DNA from: Malachius bipustulatus
Lineage: Eukaryota; Arthropoda; Insecta; Coleoptera; Melyridae
Direction of reading: 5' to 3'
Length of the DNA: 64,000 nucleotides
Assembly (NCBI GenBank): GCA_910589415.1
Contig: OU342637.1
Span: 24,775,162-24,839,161 of the forward strand
A program made the position numbers and the translations under genes. Positions within the stretch are counted from its first letter, which is position 1. Each line of letters starts with the position of its first letter. Below the pieces are notes generated by a model. It was not told where the DNA came from and did not search any database. It worked only from the letters and a program-made list of their open reading frames with translations. This document shows positions 11,672 to 21,120 of this stretch, one piece after another.

Positions 11672-12268
11672 GCTCAAATATTAAAAAAAAGCTTGGGCTT
11701 TGTTTTTGGCCTCTTTTCAGTCTCAATTTGAATTTTTACCTTTACCGATATTCCCTCCACCATTTTGGGTTTATTTATTTTCTTTCAAATGGCAATCTGC
11801 CGTTTTTGAGCTGGAAATTGATAGTCTGAGTATAAGGACACCTCGGAAGTGGGGTGAAATTTGATAACTTTCAATTATACAAGGTGATTACATATTATAT
11901 TACTATTATATATATATATTATATTATATATATTACTCTACTCTCTTATGGAATAAAATCATAATTTGAGTTTGCTTTCGAATTATATTCCATATAGGAG
12001 AGTAGAGTAATAGTAAACACCCTGTATAATTGAAATTTATCAACTTTTTCCCCACTTCCGAGGTGTCCTTATGCTCAGAAAAATCCGGACTATTAATTTC
12101 CAGCTCAAAAACCATTTAAAAAAAGGTTGCCGTTTAAAATTGTATACCCAAAATGGTGGGGGGAATATCGATAAGGGTAAAAATTATTCAAAATTAAGCT
12201 GAAATGATGCCAAATAAAACATTCAAGTTGGCGGGTTCGAGCTTTTCTCTCAAAAATATTTCAAGGTG
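11672..12268. repeat. Fold-back element, about 600 bp
   Basis: The left arm (about 11,672-11,967) and right arm (about 11,977-12,268) are imperfect reverse complements. Matching blocks include AAGGACACCTCGGAAGTGGG in the left arm and its complement near 12,048-12,067, TTTTTGAGCTGGAAATT, and TTACTCTACTCTC at the centre. The loop is only about 10 bp. An AT dinucleotide run (about 11,905-11,937) breaks the left arm. A CACCCTGTATAATT motif sits in the right arm near 12,016. The outer ends are not sharply defined. Confidence 0.85.
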
Positions 12269-12900
12269 CAGTCAGCTCATTTTTTTTTGCAAAATACGGT
12301 TTTACCAAATCAGTTCAAAGATTCGTTTTTGTAAGCTCCAGTCAGTCCGAAATTCGAGTTTTTTTGAGCCTGTCAAATTGGACCTTCTGGCAAAAAATCG
12401 AGCTGACGAGACTTTGCAAAAATTGAATTTTCGAGCTGACCGGACTTCTCAAAAATTGACTTTTTGAGCTGACCGGACTTTTCCAAAAAAAGGAAATTCG
12501 AGCTGACCGGACTTTCCAAAAATCAAAATTCTAGCAAACTGGACTTTGGAAGAATGGAATTTTTAAGCTGACTGGACTTTGTCTAGCTGAACATTGCAAG
12601 AAGAAAAAAGTGGAGCTGACCTAGCTTTGCAGAAATCTAATTTTGGTGCTGACTGGATCTTGTCAAACCGGACATTGCAAAAAATCCAATTTTTAAGCCG
12701 CGGGGGACCATGAAAAAACACCAAAGGAGTGGAGCTGACACAACTTTGCAGAAATCGAATTTTAGAGCTGACTGGACTTTGTCAAACGTGACATTGCAAA
12801 AAATCCCATTTTCAATCCGAGCGGATCTTGACAAAAAAAAAAAAAAATCGAGCTGACTGGACCTTGTTCTGTGTAGAATTTACATTTCACTAGCTTTGCA
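12230..12900 (+). repeat. Degenerate minisatellite, unit about 31 bp
   Basis: Variants of GAGCTGACCGGACTTT followed by GCAAAAATCGAATTTT repeat about 20 times with spacing near 31 bp. The array starts inside or just after the right arm of the fold-back. Related units occur at 27,380-27,430, 27,790-27,930 and near 29,735-29,775. Confidence 0.85.
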
Positions 12901-12959
12901 ATCCACGGGCCCCCCTGATTTCCTCCCTTATTAAAGCACTCTTTTCTAATAGTGATCAA

Positions 12960-14640
12960 GTGGCTTCAACATTGAAACCGGTCTTAAAGCACTCAACTTT
13001 GGGGCATCGTTTAAGGATCCTCAGAAGAATCCATTTTTTAACGTTCCAGAAATATCAAAAAAGCTCTGAAAATTTCTTTTAGTTTTTAACTTTTGGAAGA
13101 AAAATATGATGAGAGCCATATTTGGATACTTCTGGATCATCATCTTACCTTGTTGTATAACAAGGGCAAGATTAAACTTCCCCATGCAATTATACTCCCC
13201 CAGAACTTTTTTTCGTTAGTTATTTTTTTATCAAAATTACCTCTTTAATAGAGCAATCAGGGCGTCTTTCTGGTATTTCATTGTCCCTTAAATGAACTCC
13301 AATTCAAGTCATAACAATAGAAAATAAAATAAAAGCCATAAATAGGACTCCGTTCGCGTCCAATATTCCGTCCATTCATCAGACGTTAATACAGCTCACC
13401 AGTTCAACATAATTCCCGACAGAGGGCGATTAAGAAATAATAATACTCGAAATAAACAGACGGATTTTATCCGGAACGGAACGGAATATAATAGCCCAGA
13501 CTGCTGTTGTCGAGTGGGAATATTGACAAATGAGTTCATTTAATGAGATTGTTTAGCTCTAAAACAATCCCTCCCGAATTGCTGTTCCTGTTCTTAAAAC
13601 TGGAAATGAAAATTGAGTTTCACCGAGGTGCCGCGGTAAAAAATTACTGACGAACAATCAATTTGTTCACGGCTCCCGTATTCTCGATTAAAGTCGGATC
13701 GTCTCTTAATTAATAATTTCGTATCCATCATAGGAACGACGCTGGCTGCCGGAACGGAGAACCAATAACGGGATGGCTTGAATGGTTTCTTGTTAAGCTA
13801 ACCGAGACCGAAGTGAGGTAATTGGTTCACCCTAATGGCGTGTAGGGGTTAAAATAAAACGAAATATTCGTGTTTTCGGTACCTATCTTCTGATCTATAA
13901 AAGGTAGGTATGAGTTTAATGATCGTTTTTCTTTACGATTAACGCAGAACGTTCCTAATTTATTTTTCGCTCAATAATTCATAATCGTCTTATTAAACTC
14001 TTATGAACATTGAAGAAATTTTCGCTGCCTGCGTCGCCTTTTAGGTAGATTTATCCCCCTCCCCCTCCCCGAACACACGCTTCCCTCTAACGACATGTGC
14101 AAAACCTCACCCGCTATGAGAGGGAAGGCGGTGTTGTAGTACATAGTCGCCTATGAGCGAAAAGCTAATTTATTATAAATAAAGTTAGTATTCTTAAAAG
14201 CAATAAAAAAAATTAATTTGTTATTAATGCAAATTAGCTCCATGAACTTGATTTATTCACCATCAACACTCCAGAAAATCTTGCTGGAATTTTAGAACTC
14301 TAAAAGAAATATCTTTCTTTTTATCGCGTTCTTAGATACACAAAATGAACTCTCTACTCTCTGGTTGTAATAATAATATGAAAGAAAATATAAAACATTG
14401 TTCCTCTCCAGAACATTTCCAGGATTTTAACGTCATCTCCAGGTAAAAAAGGTGAAGGTATATACGAGGAATAAGGACACCAACACGAGGAATTTCATTA
14501 GCTCCTTGAGAATTATCTGACGTCTAAAATTTCCCAACGAGTACTAATTAATTTCCGAAGAAAAAGGAATGCATCTGTCCGTTACTTTCAGAACTCCGAA
14601 GACGACACTAAAATCCCCGTCGTCATTTTCCCCAGTCGAT
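12960..14640. other. No recognisable gene; possibly unique sequence
   Basis: No repeat family is evident in most of this stretch. At 13,733-13,819 an open frame of about 26 codons lies between a weak acceptor (CATCATAG) and a donor (GAG|GTAATT), but neither site is convincing. A CCCCCTCCCCCTCCCC run sits at about 14,056. Confidence 0.4.
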
Positions 14641-14694
14641 AACCAAAGAAATCCGGGGCGAAGGAAAATAAACTACAGGACATGAATCGGGTGC

Positions 14695-14850
14695 TATATA
14701 AAGCGGAAACCGGGCATTCATCAGAACAAGCTCCTGTCCTTTCAATCAGGCTGTTCAATTCAGGATTACCGCTTTTCGCGCGCCGTCTTCTGGACGAGAT
14801 TTCAGCGAAAAGAGTCAAGTGGAGGCGGTGACAATCGCGGGACATGACAG
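14695..14850 (+). promoter_or_regulatory. Candidate TATA plus initiator promoter and first-exon start
   Basis: TATATAAAG at 14,695-14,703 is followed, 25 to 28 bp on, by TTCATCAG (14,717-14,724), a near match to the insect initiator. The next 130 bp are unusually GC-rich. No convincing splice donor or long open frame follows, and the first ATG (near 14,845) opens only 14 codons. The transcript it would drive is unknown. The plus-strand terminal exon at 37,719 is one possible partner, with no direct evidence. Confidence 0.4.
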
Positions 14851-14899
14851 GCACTTACTGCAACTTATCACCCTGCGCCGAGGGCTAGTGTGGCTCTAA

Positions 14900-16540
14900 G
14901 GGGGGCTAAACAAAACTGGAAGTGTGTATTTTAAAAGTGGCGGAATGAAAGGATTGGAGGTGTTGAAAGCTTCCTGAAAGCTCCAATCAGTTCTGAGAGG
15001 ACTGGATAACTATTTCATTTTCAATCATTCTTTGTTTTATCTACTCCTCATTTATACCTAATACCATCAAGGAGAGGGTTCTTTATTATAGGGACCACAA
15101 TGTAATCAAAAAAATGTTTCAAATTTCTAGAACTCTTTTGTGTCATAAAAATATTGCGTTGCATTTACATAGTTAAAGAGTTTCGTTGAACTCCGCGATG
15201 GTGTTTTTGTTGCCAGATTCCGTTAGATGTTTAGTTTACTAATTTAGTAGTTTGATCGGATTTCAATGCGTGGGTTAGAAATGAGAGAGAAGCGAGGATA
15301 AAAATTAAATTAAATCCATCCATTGTTGTCAGATAAATCTGTAAGCACTGCTGGAATTTAAATTGCCTCGTATTTTCACTCTTTTAAAGATGGCAGTATA
15401 AGCGGCAATAACACAAATGTTGCGTGAAAAACTAGGGCACCCTGTATAATTTCATAATAATACGTAACATGTGATAGTTGACTTCTAAAAAGATTCCAGA
15501 AAAATATTATTTCAATTAAAGATCTTTGATAATTACATTAAAGCTCATGTAAATTAAATCCAGGTGATTTTTCACTTTTACTTAGTTAAACAGCTGAATC
15601 GAATTAGAGTTCTCAAAGTTCTCATAATAGTTTCCAAACTAATCAATAAGATTTGTCGCCTCTAGGTCTCAAGCCGTCTATTTGGCAGTCTGATCAACGA
15701 CCCTTGAGGGATTAGGATTCTTCTCCTGAGACGCCGCCCGCTTTGAATCAAATCCTCTTCGATCTTTTATTCCCGGAATACTCGACTCAGCCCTGGATCA
15801 TTAGAGTCATTACTTAATGTATAAAATTCTGAAGGATACCTATTGCGGACAGGAATAATGCCCCGCATCTTCCTCCCGAACCAGTGGTGTTCGGTGATGG
15901 TTTTTCTTAAAAAATATAAAAAAATTAAAAATAGCCTCAATATCTGGGGATTTATTAAATATTTCTTATTTTGAAGCGTTTAAATAAATTGTTTTATCTT
16001 TACTATTTCTGCTTAGTTCTTTATTTTATATTTACGCGTTTACTGGTAGAATTAATGAGAATGTGCGCCCGTGGATGGGGATGAGGTTGGGGTTGGGGAG
16101 TCTGATCGAAATAATTTAATCGAATATTGAGCGATTTCCATTAGAGAAAATAAGAAGTGGCACAATGGAAACGTGATTCAAAAAGAGTGAACATTAACAT
16201 AATTACATGTGTCCCAGGAATTAATGAATTGAATGAAACCATTGTTGTGTTGTTGATGGCATCTGTAATTAATGCCTAATTGCGACAATTTTTAAAGCCC
16301 TCATTTGTGTGAGGCCTGTTAATAAATGGGAATTACACAAAAACTCTACTTGCCAGTATATCATTTAACAAGTTCCAGTAGAATTTTCTCCCTGATACTC
16401 CCACAAGACGTAGGTGGATATAAATCTCTTCCGAGTTTAGAGTATTTCAATGATGATGTTTAGGTACTCTCAGTTCCTTAATTATTCTAATTTTATGTTT
16501 TCCCATCTTGAGATTGAAAATCGCATCCCGAGTGGAAAGA
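14900..16540. other. No recognisable gene
   Basis: AT-rich. Contains a CACCCTGTATAATTTC motif at about 15,439, shared with the ends of fold-backs elsewhere, and a G-rich run with two TTGGGG units near 16,073-16,100. Nothing else recognised. Confidence 0.45.
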
Positions 16541-16915
16541 TATCAATAATGTTTTTTATATTAAACAGTTAAGATTGAACTCTCAACAAGCGCATCGGTT
16601 CACGGGACGAACGGCTCTCTCTCTCCTTTTCTCGATAGTATTATTACTCAATTGTTTCTCTGTAATAACAAGTTTATTCGTGCTCAAAATAACTAAAGAT
16701 TAGACTCCCGACATAATACAATATAGTGCATTACGAAACTCGTTGTTCGACACCGGCAGGCCTGCAAGGACGGTACCACGGAGAGCGGGAGTGCGCTACC
16801 ACATTACTACGAATTTGGTAAAAGTACCACCCGTGTCCTCTCTGTCAAGATTCGCATTCCTTGATAAAATGTCATTCCTTTTTAAGGCAAAATACTCAAC
16901 AGAAGTTTGAAACTA

Positions 16916-18915
16916 AAACGACTCAAGCGATGTTTTAATTGTATGGGAGCTCATTCTAGAAATGACTGTCAATCCGTTAATACATGTCGCATGTGCGGCA
17001 GCAACAGGCATCACTCAATACTGCATACAAATAACAAAGAGAACTCATCGTCTTAGAATTTGCAACAGCGTGAGGTCAAGTCGGCCACAGACTCCTCTCT
17101 CCGTCCATGTCGACAAGTTCGCTATCATGCAGCCTTCCCCCTTCAGTGGAGTCTCCTGTGGTGCTAATAAAGGATTGCCTTGGTGTACATATCATACCAT
17201 TCGAGCTGTTATTGATCCTGGATCTCAGATCTCAGCGATTACGGAGTTGTTTGCCCGCCATTTAGCGCTGCGGAGATCCAAAGCCTCATTTGATGGATAT
17301 ACTTGACTCCTTGACACACATCGCATTTGGTAAGATTTCTCTTTACACTGACTCTAAGATTGTTCTTGCTTGGTTAGCCACTCCTCCTCACACACTGAAG
17401 ACTTTTGTAGCAAATAGAGTCGTTCAGATACTCGAGCTTACGCCCCCTATCTCGTCCCCAAACATAATCCCGCTGACTCAGCTTCCAGGGGAATTACCCC
17501 TTCTCAACTAGTGTGCAATGAACTTTGGTGGCACGGGCCCGACTTTCTCGCGAGCACTTCGTCAAACTGGCTGAAGTCTGTAGCTATTACTATTTCGCCT
17601 TCTGATGTTCCCAAGCGCAAAACAGAGAAAGTCCTTTTATCAGCAACTAAAGTTCCCGACTTATTGGCTGATGTAATTGAAAAAGTTTCTACTTTATCAC
17701 GACTGCAAAGAATTTTCGCTTATGTCTTACGTTTTATTCACAACTCTAGAATTGCAAAGGACAGGATGTCTGGTCCGCTTATTTCACAGGAATTCTGAAA
17801 TTCTGTCACAGTGTTAGGGTGGGCGGTTGCTTACGCAATGCCGATTTACCCTATGACTCGAAACACCCCCTTCTCCTACCAAAATATGCTCCTCTATCTT
17901 CTCTTATTTGTGATTATTATCAGCGACTATCTCTGCATTCAAGATCTTGCACAGTACAAGCGCTCATTCTTCAAAAATATTGGATCGTATCTCTTCTGAG
18001 TCTGCTCGGAAAACGCATCTATCAGTGTTTACGTTGCTTTAAGTTCAAGACTAGCTCTTCTCAACCCTACATGGCGGATCTACCCACACCCCGGGTACAG
18101 ATGATTAGAGCTTTTCTAAACGTAGGAGTTGACTTTGTCGGACCGTTTGCTGCGCATGAAAGTAACCGCGCAGAAAAGCTCGCATCTCCAAAAGTTACCT
18201 CGCAGTTTTTGTGTGTATGTCCAGCAAGGCTCTCCACCTGGAGTTCGTATCTGAACTTACTATAATGGCGTTTCTAGCTTGCCTAGATAGATTTGTAGGA
18301 GCCTATCGTCATCTCATAGAAATATCGTTGTTTCTTCAACGCCATCACGAGGATATTTTTTCGCACCTCTCATCGCGTAACTTGCGCTAGTGCTTTAACC
18401 CTCCCTCCGCCCCTAATTTCGGTGGTTTCTGGGAGGCAGGAGTTAAACCCGCGAAGTCTCATTTAGTTCGTCTTATTGAAGACACCCCTCATACCTTTGA
18501 AGAATAAGCCATTCTGTTCTCTCGAATTGAAGCTGTATTAAACAGTCGTCCACTCTGTGGTATTACCTCAGATCCAAACGACAACACCGATTACCTCGGC
18601 CCCTGTCATTTTCTGATTGGCTCACCTCTGCTCACTCAGCTCCCCCGAAACCATTATAGACGAAACCATTTCTCTACGATGCCGATGGCAGCGTATTCGT
18701 CAACTAGCTCAATCATTTTGGCGACGTTGGTCCGTTGAATATCTGCACACTCAGATACAGCGCAACAAATGGACAAGAGGGAGTCCAAATCTGAAATGTG
18801 GGGATATCGCATATCTATATGGGATAGGTACCACTCCTCTTTCTTGGCTGATTGGGCACATAATAGAAGTTTTTCCCGGTCTAAGACTTTTAATTAGAAT
18901 TATTAAAGTGTGAGA
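16916..18915 (+). pseudogene. BEL/Pao LTR retrotransposon remnant, reverse transcriptase deleted
   Basis: In order: gag zinc knuckles (16,931-17,020) reading CFNCMGAHSRNDC and CRMCGSNRHHSILH; an aspartic protease core, VIDPGSQISAITELFA (17,204-17,260); RNase H, YTDSKIVLAWL (17,344-17,378) and VANRVVQI; then LWWHGPDFL (17,523-17,549); integrase, FLNVGVDFVGPF (18,113-18,148) and NFGGFWEAGV (18,416-18,445); and a C-terminal RWQRIRQLAQSFWRRW (18,681-18,730). The protease is followed within about 60 bp by RNase H, so the whole reverse transcriptase is missing. Stops and frameshifts elsewhere show it is dead. LTRs could not be identified; sequence from 16,560 may include a 5' LTR. A fold-back is inserted right after its end. 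Confidence 0.9.
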
Positions 18916-18940
18916 CCCGTAACAATACAATAATGGTATA

Positions 18941-19704
18941 CAGGGTGATTCAAAATTCAGTGCAAATATTTTAAGGGCACATTTACCAGCCAAAAATAAG
19001 AAATTTTTTTCATATAATCGTATGTCCTAACTTGCTTCGTTTTCTAGATACAGGGTGTAAAATTTTGAAAAAAAAAATCGATTTTTTATTAATTACTCAA
19101 AAACCTTTCAGCCGATTTAAATAAAATTTGGTAGGCTTATTTGTCGTTATAAGGAACTTACTTTGATGGGAGTAACATAAATTTATTAATTCCAGTAGCG
19201 TCTCAGGGGGCTACCTACTTGAAACTTATAGGTAAAATTATGGTACGCCACTGCTCTTTTGACAATTTATATTTTTTTTTAGATTAAGCAATCAATAATG
19301 TAACTTTCTTGCCTCCTGAGCTTTACTCGTCTCTAGCTTTGTTTCCAAGAAAAAAATCAAAATCTGTGCCAGGCCCTATCAAAACAAGTAATAAATTCAC
19401 ATCGATTATTGAGATTCACTTAATTTAATTCAGGTAGCCTCCTGAGACGCCACTGGAATTAATAAATTCATGTTATTCCCATCAAAGGAAGGCCCTTATG
19501 AAAACATATAAGCCTATAAAATTTTATTTAAATCGGCTGAGAGGTTTTTGAGAAATTGATAAAAATCGATTTTTTTTTCAAAAGTTTACCCCCTGTATCT
19601 AGAAAACAAAGCAAGTTAGGACATACGATTATATGAAAAAACTTCATATTTTTGGCTGGTAAATACGCCCTTAAAATATTTGCACTGAATTTTGAATCAC
19701 CCTG
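18941..19704. mobile_element. 764-bp fold-back (MITE-like) element with TA target duplication
   Basis: Arms of about 275 bp (18,941-19,217 and 19,433-19,704) are reverse complements at roughly 90 percent identity by eye, starting CAGGGTGATTCAAAATTCAG. The spacer is about 215 bp. TA flanks both ends (18,939-18,940 and 19,705-19,706), as for Tc1/mariner-superfamily insertions. An internal TACAGGGTGTAAAATTTTGA (near 19,050) resembles the terminus, suggesting nesting. There is no coding capacity. Confidence 0.92.
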
Positions 19705-19739
19705 TATTATACATATAAGTCTAGAGAAATAACCAGATA

Positions 19740-20215
19740 AATAAATGCAATTGGGGAAGAATGCGGAAAGAACCTCTACAATGGTAGGAACTTTTCTCTC
19801 GTTGTAAAAGCCTCGAAGCTCTTACATTCCATAAAATTAGATCAAAGTTGGTCTGGGAGTGCCTGTATACCAGATTTCACCTGCCTTGCCAAAAAATACA
19901 TGTTAATCAATCATAAATTGCACCTAATGAAACTTAAAAATGTACAGAGATGTCACCGGGAACCTATGCCATCATTTTCCTGGCCATACTCCTGGAGGAG
20001 AACGCGGAAATTACCCAATGAACCTACAATGGTAAGACTTTTTCTCTTTTTTTGAAAGCCTCGAAGCTTCTGCATGCCATAAAATCAAATCAAAAAAACC
20101 CAAATAACCAATAATGGTACGAACAGCATATTATCTCTCTGTGAAAGCCTCGAAAATACTGCATGCCATAAAATCAGATCAAAAATGTTCTGGGAGAGCC
20201 TATATCTATCTTACC
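19740..20215 (+). repeat. Degenerate direct repeat, about three copies
   Basis: AAAGCCTCGAAGCT or AAAGCCTCGAAAATACTGCA, then CATTCCATAAAATTAGATCA or GCATGCCATAAAATCAGATC, recurs near 19,808, 20,056 and 20,140, with AACCTACAATGGTAAGACTT-like sequence before each. Spacing is irregular. The family is unidentified; it may be LINE-derived, since a LINE RNase H scrap follows. Confidence 0.65.
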
Positions 20216-20300
20216 AGAAACTCGTCTGGGTGCCTGGACACCGCAGCAATTAAACTGTAGATCAACTAGCCGGGAAAGGCTCCCCAGTGACATTCACTCA
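20215..20300 (+). pseudogene. LINE RNase H scrap
   Basis: The plus strand reads KLVWVPGHRSN, a stop, then DQLAGKGS, which matches the RNase H C-terminal motif of LINEs (usual form VPGHSGIEGNEAADELARKGS). Only about 25 codons remain, with one in-frame stop. Confidence 0.65.
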
Positions 20301-20304
20301 AGAA

Positions 20305-20372
20305 ACTCCGTGGTGCAATGGAGAAGACCTCTTGGGCTACCTAGTCCAAGAACATGGGTTCGATTCTTGATC
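20305..20372 (+). repeat. tRNA-like SINE head or tRNA relic
   Basis: TGGTGCAATGG (20,311-20,321) and GGGTTCGATTCTTG (around 20,356-20,369) fit pol III A and B boxes with about 45 bp spacing. The acceptor and T stems do not pair well. Distinct in sequence from the relic at 5,110. Confidence 0.4.
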
Positions 20373-20780
20373 GATTTTTTATTATAATAATTATAACATG
20401 CGATCGATTATGGTACTGGTGGCCAGTGGGATCGTCTTCTGTAGATGTCTTCCCTCCTCTTCACTGAGGATGTTCCACTTCCAAGCGGATTAGATTAGAA
20501 CAGTGGTAGGGTTTCTCGTGGGCTAGCTGTGAGAACATTTTCAAACGATACTTGTCTCTAGACAAGAACCTTGGTGCCCCTGGAATGAGAGAGACGAAAT
20601 ATTTTTTATTAAAGTTTTTTAAGCTCAGCCAGCGCTCACAAGAGCTCGCCATGCAGTCCTGGGACCAGGGCTTGATTTATTTAGAAAGCTATTGTAACCG
20701 GGGTCCAGATAAGATAAGAACGTCCTCAACCAAAAAAGAAATTGTGGTAGGTCATCTGCCTACCAATAAACTCAGTTGTT

Positions 20781-20846
20781 GGCATGCTTTTTGGCTGCCT
20801 GGGGTGTATCCTATGACGCAAGCCGAACCCAGCGTCCATTTTTAAG
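20781..20846 (-). repeat. Dispersed repeat, copy in minus orientation
   Basis: Read on the minus strand it contains GGCTTGCGTCATAGGATACA and CCAGGCAGCCAAAAAGCATG. Two related copies lie at 58,452-58,540 and 58,673-58,735. Plus-strand frame 20,552-20,845 ends in this repeat and is not considered a gene. Confidence 0.75.
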
Positions 20847-20849
20847 CAG

Positions 20850-20855
20850 TTTATT
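20850..20855 (-). terminator. Poly(A) signal for the minus-strand exon pair
   Basis: AATAAA on the minus strand, 34 bp past the further of two possible stop codons (20,890-20,892). It fits the end of the transcript whose exons are at 20,890-21,010 and 21,071-21,118. Confidence 0.45.
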
Positions 20856-20889
20856 TATATTTTCAGTTATTTGCATTCACCTAGAATTA

Positions 20890-21010
20890 TTACTTTTGCG
20901 GTTGTCTCCTTTTTCGAACCTTAAACACATCTGGTAACGGAATGGAAACTTTTCGAACGCTTTCGACTTTCCTTCTTGTGATATAATCGAGAATAAAACT
21001 GCTTGCTATA
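20890..21010 (-). CDS. Candidate terminal coding exon of an unknown minus-strand gene
   Basis: Follows a 60-bp intron (21,011-21,070, GTAAGT to CCAAAG), a typical insect intron length. Two frames are open. One, entered after 2 leftover bases, ends at TAA 20,890-20,892 and reads FILDYITRRKVESVRKVSI followed by a basic tail ending RKRRQPQK. The other, entered at phase 0, ends at 20,921-20,923 and reads YSKQFYSRLYHKKESRKRSK and then SFHSVTRCV. I cannot tell which is used; the first looks more like a normal protein end and is the one spanned by the coordinates. No family recognised. The poly(A) signal at 20,850 supports a transcript end. The upstream exons may lead back to the promoter at 33,678. 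Confidence 0.4.
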
Positions 21011-21070
21011 CTTTGGAGGTAAAAAGGGTCATTTGTCATTTTTTAAATTATATTATTAAAGAGCACTTAC

Positions 21071-21118
21071 CTTATTATAACGCAGTGGCTGACAAGTGGA
21101 GGATGGTGTAGAAGGTTC
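21071..21118 (-). CDS. Candidate 48-bp internal exon of the same minus-strand gene
   Basis: Bounded by a pyrimidine-rich acceptor ending TTTTTTTAG (AG at 21,119-21,120) and a perfect donor, AAG|GTAAGT (GT at 21,070-21,069). Phase 0 reads EPSTPSSTCQPLRYNK; the frame offset by one base is also open, and the third contains stops. Its short length makes chance possible, but both splice sites are strong and a 60-bp intron leads to an open exon. The protein is not recognised. Confidence 0.4.
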
Positions 21119-21120
21119 CT

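Noticed and set aside
13733..13819. 26-codon plus-strand exon candidate
   Set aside because: Acceptor lacks a pyrimidine tract and the donor is weak.
14588..14854. 88-codon minus-strand frame
   Set aside because: Lies across the candidate TATA promoter and has no family resemblance.
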